Source of the DNA: [Phialemoniopsis] sp. UDSM-2020
Lineage: Eukaryota > Ascomycota > Sordariomycetes > Thyridiales > Thyridiaceae
Direction: 5' to 3'
DNA: 64,000 bases
NCBI GenBank assembly: GCA_018873225.1
Contig: JAEILZ010000001.1
Coordinates: forward strand, 2,604,001 to 2,668,000
Part shown: positions 56,110-64,000 of the stretch, one piece after another
Layout of the letters: each line of letters starts with the position of its first letter
Position numbering within the stretch: the first letter of the stretch is position 1
Notes under the pieces: model-generated
The model's input: only the letters and a program-made list of their open reading frames with translations
Told to the model about the DNA's origin: nothing
Databases searched by the model: none
Program-made: the position numbers and the translations under genes

Positions 56110-56692
56110 GGCAAGATGGAAATTCTTAAGCAATGATTGTACACACCATGATCGTGTATATTTGGGGGGAGTGCTACTAATTCTCGATACCCATGCTCCA
56201 TAGACATACATGCAAAAATGAATTCCATGTCGAGCTTCAACTTCTCCGCCCACCATGATACCGTCGTCACATCCTGCGAGACTTGCGTTCTTGTTCCTTT
56301 CCAATGCTTGCCACATCTCTACCCACGCTGTTCCTTCATCTCGCGGGTTTCTCAAACTCTGAGGTTCCGACTCGGAGCTTACACGTCGTGCTTCTGGCGG
56401 GCCGGGTCGCCATGCGACTCGGTGCTTTTTTCAGCCCACAACGCGAGCCGGCTTTTGTTTCCTGGAGGAATAAATAGTCGAGAGTGAAACCACCCTGATT
56501 GCAAAAAAATGTTTGAACAAAAAGTTGAATGAAGCAGGTACATGAAAGCTCTGATTATTATATCAAAAAGCAAGGATTGACAGTGAATCCAAAACAGAGA
56601 AAAAGTCAGACAGACCGACCAACCAGAGATTATGAAGAATTAACCAATTTTGTCTTCCTTGTCGGTTCCAAAAACATCTCGATCGAGGCGTC
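56110..56692. other. Convergent intergenic region
   Basis: This is the 3' spacer between the neurochondrin-like and RRM genes. It is AT-rich from 56490 to 56650 (for example 56505-56530), consistent with poly(A) regions. No gene is seen. Confidence 0.5.
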
Positions 56693-59086
56693 TCAGTTGG
56701 CGACCTCCTCCTCGACCCACCCGTTCAATCCGCCCTGGATCGCGAGCCCGAAACCGGTGCCCATACCGCCAAAGCTGGACTGGTATTGGTGGCCGCGACG
56801 CTCGCCATCATTGTTGGTCGGGTTGCCGGGGATGCTGTTGGGGCTGGTGCCGCCGTTCTCGAAGCCAGGGGCCAGAACCGGGAGGGAGACGGCGCGGTTG
56901 TGAGAGCCTCTGGGACCTGGGGCGAGAAGCCCGCCAATAGTGGTAGGACCCGAGGAAGGCGGACCATTCGTCACGTAGCCATTAGAGATACTGGCGGACT
57001 GCTGGTGGCCAGAGACCGGGCCCTGAGGGACCTCGAGGGTGATGTCATTGGGCGACGAAGAAGCAGTACCGAACAGAGCAGCCTGCTGGGCGACAAGCGC
57101 TTGCTGCTGATGCTGCTGATGTTGCTGTGCCTGTTGGGACACGTGGTTGAGGTACATCGTAAGAGGGTTGCTGTTGGTATTGAAGTTGCCCTGAGATGGC
57201 GCAGTGGCATTGGTTGGCGAGCCACCATTCTGGGAAGAACCATTGGGAGGAGGTGACGGAACCTCACGAGGTGACTGCTGCGATTGCTGGAGCTGTCGAG
57301 GCGGGTTGCCACAGCGATCCTTGCCGAAGTTGACCTTGAACTTCTTGTACTCATCCTTGCTGCGGATGGCCTCGATGGCCTTGATAGCATTCGCAATGTT
57401 GGTAAAGTTGACGAAGGCGCAGCTCTTCTCGCGAAGCGTGTTGACCAGCTCAATCTCGCCAAACTCGGAGAAGTCTTGCCTGAGTCTTTCCTCGGTCCAT
57501 GTTTCATCCAGGTTGCCGATATAGACATTTCGAGAAGCTCCACCGCTGACCGCAAGAGCGATCGCAGGAGGAAGCGCACCCGAGTGCTTTCCCCAGCCGA
57601 TCTTGAGCCGCCTGTTGTGAATCATCAGACCCTGAAGGTTGCTAAGAGCGTAGAAGGAAGCAGCAGCAGTCGGGTCAATGAAAGTCACGAAGCAAATATG
57701 CTTGTCCGGGATGTATCGGATGTGGTGCAGCAGACCACCACGAACAACGTTGCAAATCTCCTCAATGGTGGTTTCGGGATGAATGTTGCCCAGGTAGATG
57801 GTTCGGTTACCCAAGTTGTTGATGCCACCGGCAGTCGTGGCGACTGCGGCGGCAGCGACGGACTGCTGTGCGAGAGCATTCGAAATGAGATCGCGATCAG
57901 CGCCAGTGAGCATATGAGCGTAGCCGGGAGCAATACCAAGGTATTGCGCTGCATTCTGCTGCTGAGTCTTGGAGACGTAGGCGCATCGGTCCTTGCCATA
58001 GTAGACGCGGCGAGGCGTCTGCCACTTGGCCTCCTGGGGAAGCTGCGAGACTGCCTTTATGGCGTTGGCAATGGAGAGGAAATGGACAAACGCAATGTTC
58101 TTCTCGCGAACAATCTTGACCGTGTCGATGGCACCAAACTTGCCGAGATCCTCACGGAGCTCCTCGTCCGTGATGTCCTCCGGCAGATTGCCCAGATACA
58201 CATTGCGCGATGCGCCTGACTGCTGGACAGCTACAGCCACAGATGTTGGCACCTGAGACGGCTTGCCCCAGCCAACCTTGATGTCCTGACCCTTAATGCA
58301 GAGCTTTTTCAAGATGGCATCGGAGTGGAAGTGGGTGGCGGAGCTGGCGTCGAGGAAGGAGATGAATGCGCAGTTCTTGTCGGGAAGCAGACGAACCGAC
58401 TCGATCTGCCCGCTGCGGACATGGCCAAGAATCTCCTCAGCCGTTGTGTCTGGGGGAATGTTACCAAGGTACACAGTGCGGCTGGTACCGCTAACCATGC
58501 CGGGGGCACCCATGGAAACAGGAGAAGTGGGCTGCATCTGCATCTGCATTTGACCGTTCATGTTGTTGTAAGCACCCGTGGGGGACTGGGGCGAGTAGAA
58601 CTGGGGGGCACCATAGGTAGAAGGCGAGACAATAGCTTGGTAAGCCTGGGGGGACATGTTCTGCTGAACTGGGCTCTGCATGCCGGTCTGCTGTTGCTGG
58701 TTGTTCTGCTGCTGGCTCTGCTGGTATCCGAGCTGGCCCTGGAACTGCGAGTTTGCGAAGGCCGCAGGCGTACCGGGCTGGAACGGGCTACCGAGGAGCA
58801 GCTGGGAGGGCAGGAGAGGGGTGAACTGCATGTCGAAGGCAGTACCCGGGCTGGTCATATCGGCGGCATTCGAGGGAGGCGGCTGCTGCTGGGAAAGAGG
58901 CTGCGTGTTGATCGAAGGGATGTTGCCGCGGCGGGGATGTCGGTCAGCGAAGCCAGAAATGTTCGAGGTGAAGGCGCCGTGGGAGAACCCGGTGTCGCTG
59001 TTCGAGGGCTTCGAGACGTGGCCGGGATAGCGGCCGACGGGACCGGCGCTGGGACCGGACTGACCGGCGCCTGAGAGATCTTGCAT
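56693..59086 (-). CDS. Four-RRM RNA-binding protein, Nrd1/Mrn1 family
   Basis: This is a post-transcriptional regulator related to fission-yeast Nrd1 and budding-yeast Mrn1, which bind mRNAs and affect differentiation, stress granules or cytokinesis. It is a single exon of 797 residues. Residues 1-200 are Gln/Asn/Pro/Gly-rich. Four RRMs follow, each with a recognisable RNP2/RNP1 pair: [48 protein letters not shown] and [19 protein letters not shown]1 and RRM3 end in KVGWGK/KIGWGK; RRM2 and RRM4 end in YYGKDRC/NFGKDRC, the paired arrangement typical of this family. The C-terminal tail is again Gln/Ser/Gly-rich. The start MQDLSG is the first ATG; a very long leader is likely because nothing coding is seen for 4 kb upstream. 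Confidence 0.93.
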   Translation of the reverse strand: MQDLSGAGQSGPSAGPVGRYPGHVSKPSNSDTGFSHGAFTSNISGFADRHPRRGNIPSINTQPLSQQQPPPSNAADMTSPGTAFDMQFTPLLPSQLLLGSPFQPGTPAAFANSQFQGQLGYQQSQQQNNQQQQTGMQSPVQQNMSPQAYQAIVSPSTYGAPQFYSPQSPTGAYNNMNGQMQMQMQPTSPVSMGAPGMVSGTSRTVYLGNIPPDTTAEEILGHVRSGQIESVRLLPDKNCAFISFLDASSATHFHSDAILKKLCIKGQDIKVGWGKPSQVPTSVAVAVQQSGASRNVYLGNLPEDITDEELREDLGKFGAIDTVKIVREKNIAFVHFLSIANAIKAVSQLPQEAKWQTPRRVYYGKDRCAYVSKTQQQNAAQYLGIAPGYAHMLTGADRDLISNALAQQSVAAAAVATTAGGINNLGNRTIYLGNIHPETTIEEICNVVRGGLLHHIRYIPDKHICFVTFIDPTAAASFYALSNLQGLMIHNRRLKIGWGKHSGALPPAIALAVSGGASRNVYIGNLDETWTEERLRQDFSEFGEIELVNTLREKSCAFVNFTNIANAIKAIEAIRSKDEYKKFKVNFGKDRCGNPPRQLQQSQQSPREVPSPPPNGSSQNGGSPTNATAPSQGNFNTNSNPLTMYLNHVSQQAQQHQQHQQQALVAQQAALFGTASSSPNDITLEVPQGPVSGHQQSASISNGYVTNGPPSSGPTTIGGLLAPGPRGSHNRAVSLPVLAPGFENGGTSPNSIPGNPTNNDGERRGHQYQSSFGGMGTGFGLAIQGGLNGWVEEEVAN

Positions 59087-60290
59087 CCCGAGTAGATGCG
59101 GAGGGACAAAGTTGTCCCTTGCGGCGTGAGATAGTACAGCCGTTTTGACAGATTAAACGTGCCCCTGAGTAGGCACGGGAGGCGTTAAGCGAGAAGACGC
59201 GTTGGAATGTACCGGTACTTGGGGTTCAAGTACTGGCGGGTATCTCAAAAAAATGCCCAAAATTATATGCCTTTCGAAGAAGTGAAGGTTGGTTTCTCGA
59301 AAAAACTACCACCCGAACAAGTTGAGTGACTGCCCAAGCTCAAGTGTATATAGCGATACCGTATGTGCGATTGCCCAAAGCTGGCGAGCAGGGTATCGGA
59401 GCAAGGTCTCAAAAAAGATATACTCTAGGTATATGTGAGCAAGAAGCTGCTATCCTGGTATCCTGTCGGAGCTGTGATTCTCAAAGAGAGACGAGAGACA
59501 GTGCGCGTAGCTGCGATCCGAATGACCAGCTCTTTTGTCCAAAACGATCTTAGGGGTCTTTGGTCTGTTGGAACAGGACGACAAAGAATCCGGAACAGGT
59601 GCTTGAAAGGGTTGACAACTAGAGCTTCAGCAAAGATCGACAAGGCGGTTGGCTCGTCCACAGGTTGTCGATATATGAACTGGATGTCAAGTTTCGGGGG
59701 CAAGCTGGCCTGGCGTATTAAGAATTGTATATTCCGTATAAAGAGTGTGGGCTGAAGTAAGCTGGTATTGCTGAAAGGCACGAGAGAATAGGGGGTTGTC
59801 GAAGAAGTACGAGCTTTGGTAGGGTAGTTTAAACAAGTTCAAGAAGAGAAAGGGTCGCAACACGCAACAGAGAGCGCGGTCTGCAGGTTGAAAGAGAGAG
59901 AGGGTGTGTGGGATAGAAAGCTGAGCGAGTGAGCGAAAAGAAAAGGAAGAGAGTGTGTGAAGGAGAGAAGAGAGAGGTATCTCCTGGTAAAAGGGATTGG
60001 AGTAGCAAAAGCGGAGGAGGAGGAGGCAAAGGAGACGAGGAGAAAGGATGGAGGTGGAAAAGGATAAAGAGGATTATGGATTAGGACTAGGGAGGGAAAG
60101 TGAACAAACGAGCGGACAGGGGGGTCCAACTGGTGCAGAGGTGGACTTGGTGGTCCCTTCAAGAGGTGTAGATTGCCAAAAAGGGACGATGTTGAATTGG
60201 CGCCGCTAAGTTTAATGAGCTACAGCCAGGGATCAGAAAGTGAGAGCGACCAAGGCTACTAAGCAGGCAGGAGTCGTGCTCTTTCCCCCA

Positions 60291-60322
60291 ACTGTCTGAC
60301 TGACTGACTGTCTGTCTGTCTT
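60291..60322. repeat. CTGA/CTGT tetranucleotide microsatellite
   Basis: Imperfect tandem units, ACTG and TGTC in turn, form a 32-bp tract. It lies in the long upstream region of the RRM gene. Slippage origin is inferred. Confidence 0.8.
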
Positions 60323-61546
60323 GTCTTCATAGTGTCTTTCTTTGTTCCTTTCAGGCACAGACATTATCTCTATCTCGACAAGGTATTTGCTGGCGGTGCA
60401 TCGGTCTGCATCCAAGTTGAATCATTGATGTTCTGTCTGTCTCCTGGCCGCCCTGATACGGGGCGCGTGGCAGCAGGTATCACCAGGCCCGCCAATGTAC
60501 CCACCCGGCCAGCCCACCGGCTTCAAGGGGAGCTTAGGTACCTGCAGTAGCAAGGACCGGGGCTATCAAGAACATCTCGTGCTATTCTCTCCCTTCCTCT
60601 TTCTATCTCAGAGCAGGCGACTATTCTCCAAGTTCCACCTCGTACTTCAAAGTCTCGAGTCGCGATATATCATCACCCACCTGTGGATTATTCGTGTTTG
60701 TTGCGGCCGGAAAGGGTGCTAGGTAGGTAGTCCATCTCGTCTGCCTCGTACCTTGGACTGCTGGATCCCGGCATAGATACCCGCCTAAAAGCTGCACTAC
60801 CAGTACACTTGGGGATAGCGCCAGGTACCAAACCCTCAAATTCACATCTCGATCCCTTAAGGTTGCAAGACACAGCCTTGACGAAGAGATATTGTCTTGA
60901 AGCTTAAGAGATGCACATGTATCGTGCCACTCGCCCTGTTCATCCTATGATCGAATTACTCCTCAGAATCTTGAGAGATCCTTCATCAATGGCTCCCATG
61001 CCCTCTCTACAGAGGAGTTACTACCCTTCACCAAAAAGTTCCAGACCCCATGGTGCGTAGGATCCCATCTAGGTTCAAGGTCGCATGTTATCCCGGGGTG
61101 CTGGACTGGGTTGACGGGCTGGAAAGGAGTCCAGCCTCCAGGTTGGGTCGATCAGGGGGCTGCAGCAGACGCGCCTACAGATTCGCTTAGGCTAGAGCCT
61201 ACGGGGCAGGGGCAATTGCGTTTCTCCATCATTGTCCATGTAACTCTAGCACTTCTCCTACTCCGTAAATCGCACAAGTTGATACATGCTTGCATTGTGC
61301 TGCGGCCGTCGCTACCGTCCGAGCGACCTGGAATGGGGAAGACTTTCGCCCAGGGGAGGTAGAGCCTCCTGACGGTTGCACGGGGAGAGTTTCTTATGAT
61401 CTCCAATAGAGTTCTACAAGGGGCGGATAGATCCCCCAGCCCTTAGCAACTATTGTCCGCCTCAAATCCCGGGATTGGCCACTCCCCGACTAGTAGAAAC
61501 GGCGCGGCTGATGATGGGTTGGTAGGCAATAGGTTGGCATAATCAA

Positions 61547-61582
61547 TGACAGACAAGACGGACGGAGAGCGACAGACAGACA
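61547..61582. repeat. GACA-type tetranucleotide microsatellite
   Basis: Imperfect GACA/GACG units alternate over about 36 bp. The unit is the complement of the TGTC units in the tract at 60291-60322. Confidence 0.7.
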
Positions 61583-63098
61583 AAGGACATGGGCAGGGAG
61601 AAAAGCATGTAACGAAACAAACTTACGCTGTATGGTAGATACTTGCATAACGCAAGCTAACATTCTCTTCCCCAGAGCGGAGACGGCACGCCCTGCATCT
61701 TGTGTGGTTTTATAGAAAGGCTGTCTTATTATTCCGCCACCCCCTACGTCTCTGGCGAACCGGCAAAAGGAGGGCTGCGGTTCGATGATTTACAACTCTC
61801 CATATTCCGGATGGTCAAAGCATTGGTACTCCCTCTCCGTCTTATACGGCGAGAATCCTCATGTCTACCAGAAAAGGGGACGGCGTGTTTGCGTAACTCC
61901 GGATAGATATACTTGTATATGTTCTGTGCTACAGGCTCGACTCGGCCACGGGCGCTTGCAAAGGATCTATCTGGGTTTCTTTGGCCCGCCAGGTCCTCTC
62001 CGGATGCAGCGAGGCAGCTCGTACGACGAGGAATGAGACGAAAAAACACGATACTTGCAACGAAGCACCAGATACCCACTGGCGTGGTTTCGTCCGTTTG
62101 TCGGATCTGACAAGCGCCTGTTCCACATCCACACTTTCCCACCGACCATTGCAAGCCAGTCCTGCAGGGACGCTGCAAGCTCGACAGTCAGTGGGCGATT
62201 AAAATGTACCTAAACCCAAAATCAATGCAACAAGGGTCACCCATCGAGCCTGGCGTTTGGTCTGGAAGTCTGGATCGACACTGATCTGCCCGAAAGGGGC
62301 CATTCCCCTGGATTTACATTTCTCGGCCGCACACCCCTTACAGAGTTACTTACTTCGAAGCGACACTCGTTCGTCGCCAAAACACCAAACCATGCGGTAC
62401 TAATCACAAATGATATGACGCTATTCACGCAGGCATGCACCCACAACAACCGCGTGCGCGGACCTTCGAGGGGAAGACGCAGGAGGATCTGCAGTGCCTT
62501 TCTTTGACACGAGTACAACCCTACGTAGTAGACTGCCGCCCGTCCGACCTTGTTCAATGCTTTACTCCGTACTTGATGACGATGGTGCATATATAGCGCC
62601 TCGGTCAGGGTCCAAAGTGACGCACCCGAGAGCCGGCAAGCTTGGGGGCCAAACATAGAAACGCACAGCGAGAAAAAGCCAAACCAGGGGAAAGCTGTGC
62701 GCCACCGTCGTCCCAGTTCTTCGTCAAAGGGACGATGAAGGTGTTCCTGGTTGGATGCGGCCGGGTTCCGTACCCCACCACCCCGAGGATTTGTTCCCGT
62801 CCGCATTCAGCCTTTTTAATCTTAATGACTGCACTTACACCAGGCCACGGCAGATGGTGATCAAGCAAGGACAAAGAACGCTGATCAATCTGTACTGCGT
62901 TCAGAACGCTTCACGCACGTGCCGATCTACTCGTTGCGTGACACGAATGTTGATCCGAGGTGGGTGGGCCATGACAGACACGGAGCCTTACTTGTACAAA
63001 TATCTCCCGGCGTAGTACCCCGTACTCAGATTTCCAGGATAGCTTAAAACCAGACGACAGAGGAGGAGATGAGGCCAGATGACGGAGACTGGAATGAC

Positions 63099-63651
63099 TC
63101 ATGGTTCTTCAATTCGTTTCTCTGGTCCTCGCCGCCCACTTTCGCTTCCAGCTCGACCCATTTCCACCATGTTGCTTTTGACCATCAGCCAGAGCGAATC
63201 CTCGTACACCACCGGGGCCGCTGCCAGGGCCGTCTCCTCGTCAGCGCCCTGATATGCAGGTGCCGCCTTCACGATGTCAGCCCTGCGATATTAGGCCCCT
63301 CCATACCCCTGAGAGTGCGGATGTGCTCCGGCATCATCCACTCGCCTGCCTCCGGTGTGCCGGTTCCGGAAGCAAACGCCGGGTCCAATACGTCAATGTC
63401 GACAGAGAGGTAGAGTGGATCGTCGCCGGCGCCGAAACGCTCCAGGACCGAGCCGATGGCGCCCCAGACGCCCCGGCAGTCGATGTCGTCCGCCACCAGC
63501 CGGACCCGGTTCTCCGCGCTCTGACGATGAGCCCTTCGTTGCCAGCGAGCCAGGATATGGAGCCGTGGTTGAAGTGTCCTTCCTCCGACGACCAGGGCAG
63601 ACCGTCCTTTTCGGGGCCCATGTGTCGAGGTGCGCTGCATAGGTTTAGCAA
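63099..63651 (-). pseudogene. Agmatinase-family ureohydrolase relic
   Basis: Agmatinase hydrolyses agmatine to putrescine and urea. Family segments are found in order on the minus strand but in different frames: AHLDTWAPK (63616-63642), then HFNHGSISWLAGNEGLI (~63545-63595), then VADDID followed by LSVDIDVLDPAFASGTGTPE (~63360-63500), then IVKAAPAYQGADEETALAAA (~63210-63272) and a stop at 63099. Frames change at least three times. One change, near 63278, is a single missing base in what should be an AG-A/G-D-I-V stretch. The loop between GNEGLI and VADDID is about 35 residues shorter than in working enzymes. The first metal-ligand Asp of the D-A-H-x-D site is replaced by Ala, with a stop codon (TAA) just before it. 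The N-terminal half, with the GGDHS-type motif, was not found before the window edge. It is a dead gene; assembly error could explain a single frameshift but not all the changes. Confidence 0.75.
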
Positions 63652-64000
63652 AGGCCTGCCTCAAGCCATGAGAGCCTTATATCGAGTAAGGACGAGTGAT
63701 TTCGTAAGGTCAAATAGGCGGGCGGCCTGAAAGGGCTGTCAATTTCTCTCCGGCTCTGCTAGAGTTTCCTTCAGTCTGAACGTCGTGGTGATGGTGCCCG
63801 CATCCTTGCGCGAGTCTCGGCATTGTGATCAACGTCGCGAAAACGAAAGCAGGTGTGTATCTCATGATCCTCGGGTACTAATCGACAACTATAATGTGGT
63901 TCTTGTACAATGGCCCGTGCCTCTTGATCGTCCCCTTGCCCGGTTGACAAGAGAAGAAGCATCTGAGAGGTCTATCGACATGACGATCGATGTATGAGAG
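63652..64000. other. Non-coding end of window
   Basis: No gene is recognised. It may hold undetectable remains of the N-terminal part of the agmatinase relic, but no family motif is visible. Confidence 0.4.

Larger units (their letters stand above)
59087..63098. other. 4-kb gene-poor region upstream of the RRM gene
   Basis: No gene is supported on either strand. The part next to the RRM gene (59840-60160) is a purine-rich plus strand, that is a C/T-rich leader or promoter in the direction of the RRM gene. Imperfect tetranucleotide repeats of CTGA/CTGT lie at 60291-60322, and GACA repeats lie at 61547-61582. A 189-codon minus-strand frame at 62237-62806 has no recognisable domain. Confidence 0.5.

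Noticed and set aside
55018..56355. 445-codon minus-strand open frame opposite the neurochondrin-like gene
   Set aside because: It mirrors the GC-rich exon 3 on the other strand, its Gly/Val/Glu-rich content is what the complement of G/C-ending codons produces, and it has no domain.
62237..62806. 189-codon minus-strand frame
   Set aside because: Cys/Arg/Trp-rich irregular composition with no recognisable motif; probably chance.
1..64000. tRNA, 5S rRNA, CRISPR array or biosynthetic gene cluster
   Set aside because: No B-box/anticodon-arm arrangement, no regularly spaced repeats and no polyketide or peptide synthetase, terpene cyclase or similar gene were seen by eye; a tRNAscan/Infernal run would be decisive for small RNAs.

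Overview
The window is nuclear DNA from a filamentous ascomycete, most likely a Sordariomycete. The support is short introns (about 50-80 nt, occasionally 140-175) with GTAAGT/GTATGT-type donors and CTAAC/CTGAC branch points, well-separated genes read from both strands, no operons, and a full set of recognisable fungal housekeeping proteins. I cannot name the genus. No tRNA, rRNA, CRISPR array, virus or biosynthetic cluster was seen.

Layout. 0-9 kb: 3' end of a PHD-finger gene (+), an FHA/Chk2-Mek1-type kinase (-), the 25-residue ribosomal protein eL41 (+), RNA polymerase I subunit A49 (+). 9.7-14.8 kb: a large AAA-ATPase/bromodomain protein of the Yta7/Abo1/ATAD2 family (+). 15.4-30.3 kb: midasin/Rea1 (-), an uninterrupted 15-kb reading frame. 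30.6-36.2 kb: mitochondrial ribosomal protein bL12m (+), CTD-kinase gamma subunit Ctk3 (-), pyrroline-5-carboxylate reductase (+), histone acetyltransferase Hat1 (-). 37-38.4 kb: a ZIP9/Atx2-type metal transporter (+). A 3.4-kb gene-poor stretch follows. 41.8-50.3 kb: Cdc4/Fbw7-type F-box/WD40 protein, pyruvate dehydrogenase E1 alpha and DNA ligase I, all (+). 50.5-59.1 kb: CLC chloride transporter (-), neurochondrin-like protein (+), four-RRM protein of the Nrd1/Mrn1 family (-). The last 5 kb is gene-poor and holds a frameshifted agmatinase relic (-).

The genes are not a pathway cluster. There is a loose housekeeping bias to ribosome production (eL41, A49, midasin, bL12m) and chromatin/DNA maintenance (PHD protein, Yta7-like ATPase, Hat1, ligase I, FHA kinase). 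Exon junctions were worked out by hand from splice signals and frame; all multi-exon models close in frame except the 5' end of the FHA kinase.

Most interesting non-genic finding: two diverged copies of a ~170-bp element with inverted terminal repeats, at 4948-5112 and 36705-36878. The second is bounded by a perfect 8-bp target-site duplication, which is the signature of a hAT-type MITE. Both lie between head-to-head genes. Other points: an AUG-less mitochondrial-presequence-like extension upstream of DNA ligase I, a glutamine at the proton-glutamate site of the CLC protein, and the agmatinase pseudogene.
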